From NCBI GenBank assembly GCA_920105625.2, contig OV050033.1, positions 116,273,700 to 116,337,699 of the forward strand: a stretch of DNA of 64,000 nt, written 5' to 3'. The notes under the pieces are model-generated. The model ran no database searches. It saw only the letters and a list, made by a program, of their open reading frames with translations, and was not told the origin of the DNA. Within the stretch, counting starts at the first letter, position 1, and every line of letters begins with the position of its first letter. Both the position numbers and the translations under genes were made by a program. This document shows, in pieces, positions 11,101 through 22,560 of the stretch. The stretch is from Clusia tigrina (Eukaryota > Arthropoda > Insecta > Diptera > Clusiidae).

Positions 11101-14100
11101 TTGAGTTCCAAGTCAAACACTGATAAAACTTCAAATGGCCTTAACTTCTATACGGTATGTCCTACACCTATCAAAGTTTGCAACATACAAATGCTTGTAA
11201 CTTTTTACTGGAGCGTCATAAAACCTTGAAATTTTGTAACAATAAAGTACTCGAGCCTCTTGTCAATTTAAGCTATCGCTCAAAGCTATGCTACCCTTGA
11301 GTTCCAAATCAAACACTGATAAAGTTTCAAATGGCCCTAACTTCAATACGGTATGTCCTACACCTATCAAAGTTTGCAACATACAAATGCTTGTAACTTT
11401 TTACTGGAGCGTCATAAAACCTTGAAAAATTGTGACAATGAAGTACTCGAGCCTCTTGTCAATTTAAGCTATCGCTCAAAGCTATGCTACCCTTGAGTCC
11501 CAAATCAAACACTGATAAAAATTCAAATGGCCCTAACTTCTATGCGGTACGTCCGACACCTATCAAAGTTTCCAACATACAAATGCTTGTAACTTTTTAC
11601 TGGAGCGTCATAAAACCTTGAAATTTTGTAACAATAAAGTTCTCGAGAATCTTGTCAATTGAAGCTATCGCTCAAAGCTGTGCTACTCTTGAGTCCCAAA
11701 TCAAACACTGATAAAACTTCAAATGGCCCTAACTTCGATACGATACGTCCTACACCTATCAAAGTTTGCAACATACAAATGCTTGTAACTTTTTACTGGA
11801 GCGTCATAAAACCTTGAAATTTTGTAACAATAAAGTTCTCGAGAATCTTGTCAATTGAAGCTATCGCTCAAAGCTGTGCTACTCTTGAGTCCCAAATCAA
11901 ACACTGATAAAACTTCAAATGGCCCTAACTTCGATACGGTACGTCCTACACCTATCAAAGTTTGCAACATACAAATGCTTGTAACTTTTTACTGGAGCGT
12001 CATAAAACCTTGAAATTTTGTAACAATAAAGTACTCGAGCCTCTTGTCAATTTAAGCTATGGCTCAAAGCTGTGCTACCCTTGAGTCCCAAATCAAATAC
12101 TGATAAAACTTCAAATGGCCCTAACTTCTATACGGTACGTCCTACACCTATCAAAGTTTGCAACATATAAGCGCTTGTAACTTTTTACTGGAGCGTCATA
12201 AAACCTTGAAATTTTGTAACAATAAAGCACTCGAGCCTCTTGTCTATTTAAGCTATCGCTCAAAGCTGTGCTACCCTTGAGTCCAAAATCAAAAACTGAT
12301 AAAAATTCAAATGGCCCTAACTTCTATAGGGTACGTCCTACACCTATCAAAGTTTGCAACATACAAATGCTTGTAACTTTTTACTGGAGCGTCATAAAAC
12401 CTTGAAATTTTGTAACAATAAAGTACTCGAGCCTCTTGTCTATTTAAGCTATCGCTCAAAGCTGTGCTACCCTTGAGTCCCAAATCAAACACTGATAAAA
12501 ATTCAAATGGCCCTAACTTTTATACGGTACGTCCAACACCTATCAAAGTTTGCAACATACAAATGCTTGTAACTTTTTACTGGCGCGTCATAAAACCTTG
12601 TCAATTTAAGCTATCGCTCAAAGCTATGCTACCCTTGAGTCCCAAATCAAACACTGATAAAAATTCAAATGGCGCTAACTTTTATACGGTACGTCCAACA
12701 CCTATCAAAGTTTGCAACATACAAATGCTTGTAACTTTTTACTGGACCGTCATAAAACCTTGAAATTTTGTAACAATAAAGTACTCGAGCCTCTTGTCTA
12801 TTTAAGCTATCGCTCAAAGCTGTGCTACCCTTGAGTCCCAAACCAAAAACTGATAAAAATTCAAATGGCCCTAGCTTCTATAGGGTACGTCCTACACCTA
12901 TCAAAGTTTGCAACATACAAATGCTTGTAACTTTTTACTGGAGCGTCATAAAACCTTGAAATTTTGTAACAATAAAGTACTCGAGCCTCTTGTCTATTTA
13001 AGCTATCGCTCAAAGCTGTGCTACCCTTGAGTCCCAAATCAAACACTGATAAAAATTCAAATGGCCCTAACTTTTATACGGTACGTCCAACACCTATCAA
13101 AGTTTGCAACATACAAATGCTTGTAACTTTTTACTGCAGCGTCATAAAACCTTGAAATTTGGTAACAAAAAAGTACTCGACCCTCTTGTCAATTTAAGCT
13201 ATCGCTCAAAGCTATGCTACCCTTGAGTCCCAAATCAAACACTGATAAAACTTCAAATGGCCCTAACTTCTATACGGTGCGTCCTACACCTATCAAAGTT
13301 TGCAACACACAAATTCTTGAAACTTTTTACTGGAGCGTGATAAAACCTTGAAATTTTGTAACAATAAAGTACTCGAGCCTCTTGTCAATTTAAACTATCG
13401 CTCAAAGCTATGCTACCCTTGAGTCCCAAATCAAACACTGATAAAACTACAAATGGCCCTAACTTCTATACGGTACGTCGTACACCTATCAAAGTTTGCA
13501 ACATACAAATGGTTGTAACTTTTTACTGGAGCGTCCTAGAACCTTGAAATTTTGTAACAATAAAGTACTCGAGCCTCTTGTCAATTAAAGCTATCGCTCA
13601 AAGCTATGCTAGCCTTGAGTCCCAAATCAAACACTGATAAAACTTCATATGGCCCTTTCTTCTATTCGGTGCATCCTACACCTAGCAAAGTTTGGAAAAT
13701 ATAAATGCTTGTAACTTTTTACTGGAGCGTCATAAAACCTTGAAATTTTGTAGCAATAAAGTACTCGAGCCTCTTGTCAATTTAAGCTATCGCTCAAAGC
13801 TGTGCTACCCTTGAGTCTCAAACCAAACGCTGATAAAGCTTCAAATGGCCCTAAGTTATATACGGTACGTCCTACACCTATCAAAGTTTGCAACATACAA
13901 ATGCTTGTAACTTTTTACTGGAGCGTCATAAAACCTTGAAATTTTGTAACAATAAATTACTCGAGCCTTTTGTCAATTTAAGCTATCGCTCAAAGCTGTG
14001 CTACCCTTGAGTCCCAAATCAAACACTGATAAAGCTTCAAATGGCCCTAACTTCTATACGGTACGTCCTACACCTATCACAATATGCAACATACAAATGC

Positions 14101-14593
14101 TTGTAACTTTTTACTGGAGCGTCATAAAACCTTGAAATTTTGTAACAAAAAGTACTCGAGCCTCTTGTCAATTTAAGCTATCGCTCAAAGCTATGCTACC
14201 CTAGAGTCCCAAATCAAACACTGATAAAAATTCAAACGGCACTAACTTCTAAATGGTACGTCCTACACCTATCAAAGTTTGCAACATATAAATGCTTGTA
14301 ACTTTTTACTGGAGCGTCATAAAACCTTGAAATTTTGTAACAATAAAGTAATCGAGCCTCTTGTCAATTTAAGCTATCGCTCAAAGCTGTGCTACCCTTG
14401 AGTCCCAAATCAAACACTGATAAAACTTAAAATGGCACTAATTTATATACGGTACGTCCTACACCTATCAAAGTTTGCAACATACAAATGCTTGTAACTT
14501 TTTACTGGAGCGTCATAAAACCTTGAAATTTTGTAACAATAAAGTACTCGAGCCTCTTGTCAATTTAAGCTATCGCTCAAAGCTGTGCTACCC
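11101..14593 (+). repeat. HOR copy H1, 18 monomers (3,493 bp)
   Basis: The copy starts at the TTGAGTTCCAAGTC variant, which recurs at 14,594 and 17,661. In order it holds a TTGAAAAATTGTGACAATG unit, a GTCCGACACC unit (11,551), two TTCTCGAGAATCTTG units, CTATAGGG and AACTTTTATACGG units with one 162-bp monomer (12,504), a GGTGCGTCC unit, the TTTGGAAAATATAAATGC unit (near 13,690) and a unit lacking one A in its AACAAAAAG run (near 14,150). The length equals 17 x 196 + 162 - 1, matching the visible indels exactly. Confidence 0.88.
12504..12665 (+). repeat. 162-bp deletion monomer (third of six)
   Basis: The 34-bp deletion is linked to CTGGCGCGTC and joins CCTT to GTCAATTTAAGC. The unit lies in HOR copy H1, and its counterparts are 15,571-15,732 in H2 and 19,064-19,225 in H3. 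Confidence 0.9.
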
Positions 14594-15212
14594 TTGAGTT
14601 CCAAGTCAAACACTGATAAAACTTCAAATGGCCTTAACTTCTATACGGTATGTCCTACACCTATCAAAGTTTGCAACATACAAATGCTTGTAACTTTTTA
14701 CTGGAGCGTCATAAAACCTTGAAATTTTGTAACAATAAAGTACTCGAGCCTCTTGTCAATTTAAGCTATCGCTCAAAGCTATGCTACCCTTGAGTTCCAA
14801 ATCAAACACTGATAAAGTTTCAAATGGCCCTAACTTCAATACGGTATGTCCTACACCTATCAAAGTTTGCAACATACAAATGCTTGTAACTTTTTACTGG
14901 AGCGTCATAAAACCTTGAAAAATTGTGACAATGAAGTACTCGAGCCTCTTGTCAATTTAAGCTATCGCTCAAAGCTATGCTACCCTTGAGTCCCAAATCA
15001 AACACTGATAAAAATTCAAATGGCCCTAACTTCTATGCGGTACGTCCGACACCTATCAAAGTTTCCAACATACAAATGCTTGTAACTTTTTACTGGAGCG
15101 TCATAAAACCTTGAAATTTTGTAACAATAAAGTTCTCGAGAATCTTGTCAATTGAAGCTATCGCTCAAAGCTGTGCTACTCTTGAGTCCCAAATCAAACA
15201 CTGATAAAACTT

Positions 15213-15374
15213 CAAATGGCCCTAACTTCGATACGGTACGTCCTACACCTATCAAAGTTTGCAACATACAAATGCTTGTAACTTTTTACTGGCGCGTCAT
15301 AAAACCTTGTCAATTGAAGCTATCGCTCAAAGCTGTGCTACTCTTGAGTCCCAAATCAAACACTGATAAAACTT
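15213..15374 (+). repeat. 162-bp deletion monomer in a different background (fourth of six)
   Basis: It has the same 34-bp deletion and CTGGCGCGTC as the other copies, but within a monomer pair of the CTACTCTTGAG / CTTCGATACGG / CAATTGAAGC type. The corresponding positions in H1 (about 11,720-11,915) and H3 (about 18,280-18,475) are full length, so the deletion allele appears to have moved into this background by gene conversion or crossover. Confidence 0.88.
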
Positions 15375-15570
15375 CAAATGGCCCTAACTTCGATACGGTA
15401 CGTCCTACACCTATCAAAGTTTGCAACATACAAATGCTTGTAACTTTTTACTGGAGCGTCATAAAACCTTGAAATTTTGTAACAATAAAGTACTCGAGCC
15501 TCTTGTCTATTTAAGCTATCGCTCAAAGCTGTGCTACCCTTGAGTTCCAAGTCAAACACTGATAAAACTT

Positions 15571-15732
15571 CAAATGGCCTTAACTTCTATACGGTATGTC
15601 CTACACCTATCAAAGTTTGCAACATACAAATGCTTGTAACTTTTTACTGGCGCGTCATAAAACCTTGTCAATTTAAGCTATCGCTCAAAGCTATGCTACC
15701 CTTGAGTCCCAAATCAAACACTGATAAAAATT
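15571..15732 (+). repeat. 162-bp deletion monomer (fifth of six)
   Basis: It has the same deletion and the linked CTGGCGCGTC word. Its first part carries GGCCTTAACTTC and GGTATGTCC, which belong to a different monomer type from the first part of the H1 and H3 counterparts, so this unit is itself a chimera. Confidence 0.88.
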
Positions 15733-17660
15733 CAAATGGCGCTAACTTTTATACGGTACGTCCAACACCTATCAAAGTTTGCAACATACAAATGCTTGTA
15801 ACTTTTTACTGGACCGTCATAAAACCTTGAAATTTTGTAACAATAAAGTACTCGAGCCTCTTGTCTATTTAAGCTATCGCTCAAAGCGGTGCCACCCTTG
15901 AGTCCCAAATCAAAAACTGATAAAAATTCAAATGGCCCTAGCTTCTATAGGGTACGTCCTACACCTATCAAAGTTTGCAACATACAAATGCTTGTAACTT
16001 TTTACTGGAGCGTCATAAAACCTTGAAATTTTGTAACAATAAAGTACTCGAGCCTCTTGTCTATTTAAGCTATCGCTCAAAGCTGTGCTACCCTTGAGTC
16101 CCAAATCAAACACTGATAAAAATTCAAATGGCCCTAACTTTTATACGGTACGTCCAACACCTATCAAAGTTTGCAACATACAAATGCTTGTAACTTTTTA
16201 CTGCAGCGTCATAAAACCTTGAAATTTGGTAACAAAAAAGTACTCGACCCTCTTGTCAATTTAAGCTATCGCTCAAAGCTATGCTACCCTTGAGTCCCAA
16301 ATCAAACACTGATAAAACTTCAAATGGCCCTAACTTCTATACGGTGCGTCCTACACCTATCAAAGTTTGCAACACACAAATTCTTGAAACTTTTTACTGG
16401 AGCGTGATAAAACCTTGAAATTTTGTAACAATAAAGTACTCGAGCCTCTTGTCAATTTAAACTATCGCTCAAAGCTATGCTACCCTTGAGTCCCAAATCA
16501 AACACTGATAAAACTACAAATGGCCCTAACTTCTATACGGTTCGTCGTACACCTATCAAAGTTTGCAACATACAAATGGTTGTAACTTTTTACTGGAGCG
16601 TCCTAAAACCTTGAAATTTTGTAACAATAAAGTACTCGACCCTCTTGTCAATTAAAGCTATCGCTCAAAGCTATGCTAGCCTTGAGTCCCAAATCAAACA
16701 CTGATAAAACTTCATATGGCCCTTTCTTCTATTCGGTGCATCCTACACCTAGCAAAGTTTGGAAAATATAAATGCTTGTAACTTTTTACTGGAGCGTCAT
16801 AAAACCTTGAAATTTTGTAACAATAAAGTACTCGAGCCTCTTGTCAATTTAAGCTATCGCTCAAAGCTGTGCTACCCTTGAGTCTCAAACAAAAAGCTGA
16901 TAAAGCTTCAAATGGCCCTAAGTTATATACGGTACGTCCTACACCTATCAAAGTTTGCAACATACAAATGCTTGTAACTTTTTACTGGAGCGTCATAAAA
17001 CCTTGAAATTTTGTAACAATAAATTACTCGAGCCTTTTGTCAATTTAAGCTATCGCTCAAAGCTGTGCTACCCTTGAGTCCCAAATCAAACACTTATAAA
17101 GCTTCAAATGGCCCTAACTTCTATACGGTACGTCCTACACCTATCACAATATGCAACATACAAATGCTTGTAACTTTTTACTGGAGCGTCATAAAACCTT
17201 GAAATTTTGTAACAAAAAGTACTCGAGCCTCTTGTCAATTTAAGCTATCGCTCAAAGCTATGCTACCCTAGAGTCCCAAATCAAACACTGATAAAAATTC
17301 AAACGGCACTAACTTCTATATGGTACGTGCTACACCTATCAAAGTTTGCAACATATAAATGCTTGTAACTTTTTACTGGAGCGTCATAAAACCTTGAAAT
17401 TTTGTAACAATAAAGTAATCGAGCCTCTTGTCAATTTAAGCTATCGCTCAAAGCTGTGCTACCCTTGAGTCCCAAATCAAACACTGATAAAACTTAAAAT
17501 GGCACTAACTTATATACGGTACGTCCTACACCTATCAAAGTTTGCAACATACAAATGCTTGTAACTTTTTACTGGAGCGTCATAAAACCTTGAAATTTTG
17601 TAACAATAAAGTACTCGAGCCTCTTGTCTATTTAAGCTATCGCTCAAAGCTGTGCTACCC

Positions 17661-20600
17661 TTGAGTTCCAAGTCAAACACTGATAAAACTTCAAATGGCC
17701 TTAACTTCTATACGGTATGTCCTACACCTATCAAAGTTTGCAACATACAAATGCTTGTAACTTTTTACTGGAGCGTCATAAAACCTTGAAATTTTGTAAC
17801 AATAAAGTACTCGATCCTCTTGTCAATTTAAGCTATCGCTCAAAGCTATGCTACCCTTGAGTTCCAAATCAAACACTGATAAAGTTTCAAATGGCCCTAA
17901 CTTCAATACGGTATGTCCTACACCTATCAAAGTTTGCAACATACAAATGCTTGTAACTTTTTACTGGAGCGTCATAAAACCTTGAAAAATTGTGACAATG
18001 AAGTACTCGAGCCTCTTGTCAATTTAAGCTATCGCTCAAAGCTATGCTACCCTTGAGTCCCAAATCAAACACTGATAAAAATTCAAATGGCCCTAACTTC
18101 TATGCGGTACGTCCGACACCTATCAAAGTTTCCAACATACAAATGCTTGTAACTTTTTACTGGAGCGTCATAAAACCTTGAAATTTTGTAACAATAAAGT
18201 TCTCGAGAATCTTGTCAATTGAAGCTATCGCTCAAAGCTGTGCTACTCTTGAGTCCCAAATCAAACACTGATAAAACTTCAAATGGCCCTAACTTCGATA
18301 CGGTACGTCCTACACCTATCAAAGTTTGCAACATACAAATGCTTGTAACTTTTTACTGGAGCGTCATAAAACCTTGAAATTTTGTAACAATAAAGTTCTG
18401 GAGAATCTTGTCAATTGAAGCTATCGCTCAAAGCTGTGCTACTCTTGAGTCCCAAATCAAACACTGTTAAAACTTCAAATGGCCCTAACTTCGATACGGT
18501 ACGTCCTACACCTATCAAAGTTGGCAACATACAAATGCTTGTAACTTTTTACTGGAGCGTCATAAAACCTTGAAATTTTGTAACAATAAAGTACTCGAGC
18601 CTCTTGTCAATTTAAGCTATCGCTCAAAGCTGTGCTACCCTTGAGTCCCAAATCAAATACTGATAAAACTTCAAATGGCCCTAACTTCTATACGGTACGT
18701 CCTACACCTATCAAAGTTTGCAACATATAAGCGCTTGTAACTTTTTACTGGAGCGTCATCAAACCTTGAAATTTTGTAACAATAAAGTACTCGAGCCTCT
18801 TGTCTATTTAAGCTATCGCTCAAAGCTGTGCTACCCTTGAGTCCCAAATCAAAAACTGATAAAAATTCAAATGGCCCTAACTTCTATAGGGTACGTCCTA
18901 CACCTATCAAAGTTTGCAACATACAAATGCTTGTAACTTTTTACTGGAGCGTCATAAAACCTTGAAATTTTGTAACAATAAAGTACTCGAGCCTCTTGTC
19001 TATTTAAGCTATCGCTCAAAGCTGTGCTACCCTTGAGTCCCAAATCAAACACTGATAAAAATTCAAATGGCCCTAACTTTTATACGGTACGTCCAACACC
19101 TATCAAAGTTTGCAACATACAAATGCTTGTAACTTTTTACTGGCGCGTCATAAAACCTTGTCAATTTAAGCTATCGCTCAAAGCTATGCTACCCTTGAGT
19201 CCCAAATCAAACACTGATAAAAATTCAAATGGCCCTAACTTTTATACGGTACGTCCAACACCTATCAAAGTTTGCAACATACAAATGCTTGTAACTTTTT
19301 ACTGGAGCGTCATAAAACCTTGAAATTTTGTAACAATAAAGTACTCGAGCCTCTTGTCTATTTAAGCTATCGCTCAAAGCTGTGCTACCCTTGAGTCCCA
19401 AATCAAAAACTGATAAAAATTCAAATGGCCCTAACTTCTATAGGGTACGTCCTACACCTATCAAAGTTTGCAACATACAAATGCTTGTAACTTTTTACTG
19501 GAGCGTCATAGAACCTTGAAATTTTGTAACAATAAAGTACTCGAGCCTCTTGTCTATTTAAGCTATCGCTCAAAGCTGTGCTACCCCTGAGTCCCAAATC
19601 AAACACTGATAAAAATTCAAATGGCCCTAACTTTTATACGGTACGTCCAACACCTATCAAAGTTTGCAACATACAAATGCTTGTAACTTTTTACTGCAGC
19701 GTCATAAGACCTTGAAATTTGGGACCAAAAAAGTACTCGACCCTCTTGTCAATTTAAGCTATCGCTCAAAGCTATGCTACCCTTGAGTCCCAAATCAAAC
19801 ACTGATAAAACTTCAAATGGCCCTAACTTCTATACGGTGCGTCCTACACCTATCAAAGTTTGCAACACACAAATTCTTGAAACTTTTTACTGGAGCGTGA
19901 TAAAACCTTGAAATTTTGTAACAATAAAGTACTCGAGCCTCTTGTCAATTTAAACTATCGCTCAAAGCTATGCTACCCTTGAGTCCCAAATCAAACACTG
20001 ATAAAACTTCACATGGCCCTTTCTTCTATTCGGTGCATCCTACACCTAGCAAAGTTTGGAAAATATAAATGCTTGTAACTTTTTACTGGAGCGTCATAAA
20101 ACCTTGAAATTTTGTAACAATAAAGTACTCGAGCCTATTGTCAATTTAAGCTATCGCTCAAAGCTGTGCTACCCTTGAGTCTCAAACCAAACACTGATAA
20201 AGCTTCAAATGGCCCTAAGTTATATACGGTACGTCCTACACCTATCAAAGTTTGCAACATACAAATGCTTGTAACTTTTTACTGGAGCGTCATAAAACCT
20301 TGAAATTTTGTAACAATAAATTACTCGAGCCTTTTGTCAATTTAAGCTATCGCTCAAAGCTGTGCTACCCTTGAGTCCCAAATCAAACACTGATAAAGCT
20401 TCAAATGGCCCTAACTTCTATACGGTACGTCCTACACCTATCACAATATGCAACATACAAATGCTTGTAACTTTTTACTGGAGCGTCATAAAACCTTGAA
20501 ATTTTGTAACAAAAAGTACTCGAGCCTTTTGTCAATTTAAGCTATCGCTCAAAGCTATGCTACCCTAGAGTCCACAAATCAAACACTGATAAAAATTCAA

Positions 20601-20958
20601 ACGGCACTAACTTCTATATGGTACCTCCTACACCTATCAAAGTTTGCAACATATAAATGCTTGTAACTTTTTACTGGAGCGTCATAAAACCTTGAAATTT
20701 TGTAACAATAAAGTAATCGAGCCTCTTGTCAATTTAAGCTATCGCTCAAAGCTGTGCTACCCTTGAGTCCCAAATCAAACACTGATAAAACTTAAAATGG
20801 CACTAACTTATATACGGTGCGTCCTACACCTATCAAAGTTTGCAACATACAAATGCTTGTAACTTTTTACTGGAGCGTCATAAAACCTTGAAATTTTGTA
20901 ACAATAAAGTACTCGAGCCTCATGTCAATTTAAGCTATAGCTCCAAGCTGTGCTACCC
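17661..20958 (+). repeat. HOR copy H3, 17 monomers (3,298 bp)
   Basis: This is the third tandem copy, following the H1 order with one 162-bp monomer. Compared with H1 and H2 it lacks one unit near 19,990: the AATTTAAACTATCGC unit runs directly into the CCCTTTCTTCTATTCGG unit, skipping the GTCGTACACC unit seen at about 13,477 and 16,543. Near 20,513 an A is missing, as in the other copies. Near 20,572 there is an added base in GAGTCCACAAATC, unique to this copy. Confidence 0.88.
19064..19225 (+). repeat. 162-bp deletion monomer (sixth of six)
   Basis: It carries the same 34-bp deletion and CTGGCGCGTC, at the H3 position corresponding to 12,504 in H1. No deletion copies are visible after this point, so the allele is confined to 6.3-19.2 kb. 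Confidence 0.9.
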
Positions 20959-22560
20959 TTGAGTTCCAAATCAAACACTGATAAAACTTCAAATGGCCCC
21001 CTAACTTCTATACGGTACGTCCTACACCTATCAAAGTTTGCAACATATAAGCGCTTGTAACTTTTTACTGGAGCGTCATACAACCTTGAAATTTTGTAAC
21101 AATAAAGTACTCGAGCCTCTTGTCAATTTAAGCTATCGCTCAAAGCTATGCTACCCTTGAGTTCCAAATCAAACACTGATAAAGCTTCAAATGCCCCTAA
21201 CTTCAATACGGTATGTCCTACACCTATCGAAGTTTGCAACATACAAATGCTTGTAACTTTTTACTGGAGCGTCATAAAACCTTGAAAAATTGTGACTATG
21301 AAGTACTCGAGCCTCTTGTCAATTTAAGCTATCGCTCAAAGCTATGCTACCCTTGAGTCCGAAATCAAACACTGATAAAAATTCAAATAGCCCTAACTTC
21401 TATGCGGTACGTCCGACGCCTATCATAGTTTCCAACATACAAATGCTTGTAACTTTTTACTGGAGCGTCATAAAACCTTGAAATTTTGTAACAATTAAGT
21501 ACTCGAGCCTTTTATCAATTTAAGCTATCGCTCAAAGCTATGCTACCCATGAGTCCCAAATCAAACACTGATAAAAATTCAAATGGTCCTAACTTCTATA
21601 CGGTACGTCCTACACCTATCAAAGTTTGCAACATACAAATGCTTGTAACTATTTACTGGAGCGTCATAAAACCTTGAAATTTTGTAACAATAAAGTTCTC
21701 GAGCCTCTTGTCAATTTAAGCTATCGCTCAAAGCTGTGCTACTCTTGAGTCCCAAATCAAACACTGATAAAACTTCAAATGACCCTAACTTCGATACGGT
21801 ACGTCCTACACCTATCAAAGTTTGCAACATACAAATGCTTGTAACTTTTTACTGGAGCGCCATAAAACCTTGAAATTTTGTAACAAAAAAGTATTCGACC
21901 CTCTTGTCAATTTAAGCTATCGCTCAAAGCTATGCTACCCTAGAGTCCGAAATCAAACACTGATAAAAATTCAAACGGCCCTAACTTCTATACGGTACGT
22001 CCTACACCTATCAAAGTTTGCAACATATAAATGCTTGTAACTGTTTACTGGAGCGTCATAAAACCTTGAAATTTTGTAACAATAAAGTACTCGAGCCTCT
22101 TGTCAATTTAAGCTATCGCTCAAAGCTGTGCTACCCTTGAGTCCCAAATCAAACACTGATAAAGCTTCAAATGGCCCTAAATTCTATACGGTACGTCCTA
22201 CACCTATCACAATATGCAACATATAAATGCTTGTAACTTTTTACTGAAGCGTCAAAAAACCTTGAAATTTTTTAACAATAAAGTACTCGAGCCTCTTGTC
22301 AATTTAAGCTATCGCTCAAAGCTGAGCTACCCTTGAGTCCCAAATCAAACACTGATAAAACTTCAAATGGCCCTAACTTCTATACGGTACGTCCTACACC
22401 TATCAAAGTTTGCAACATACAACTGCTTGTAACTTTTTACTGGAGCGTCATAAAACCTTGAAATTTTGTAACAATAAAGTACTCGAGCCTCTTGTCTATT
22501 TAAGCTATCGCTCAAAGCTGTGCTACCCTTGAGTCCCAAATCAAAAACTGATAAAAATTC
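20959..22560 (+). repeat. Transition segment between the H1-H3 HOR and the central mosaic
   Basis: Only monomers are present. The start still parallels the end of the HOR series (GTCCGACGCC unit at 21,411, related to the GTCCGACACC units), but the order then breaks down. The CCATGAGTCC unit near 21,546 otherwise appears near 2,535. A two-base insertion in GGCCCCCTAAC is at about 20,997. From 22.1 kb the CACAATATGC type, rare before this point, becomes frequent. Confidence 0.8.

Larger units (their letters stand above)
14594..17660 (+). repeat. HOR copy H2, 16 monomers (3,067 bp)
   Basis: This matches H1 in order. From about 15,571 onward it is offset from H1 by 3,067 bp, while its start is offset by 3,493. 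It therefore lacks two H1 units and carries a second 162-bp monomer. The unit near 15,541-15,600 joins a TTGAGTTCCAAGTC variant directly to the deletion monomer, so the rearrangement point lies at about 15.2-15.6 kb. The length equals 14 x 196 + 2 x 162 - 1. Private changes include GGTTCGTCG near 16,540. Confidence 0.88.
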
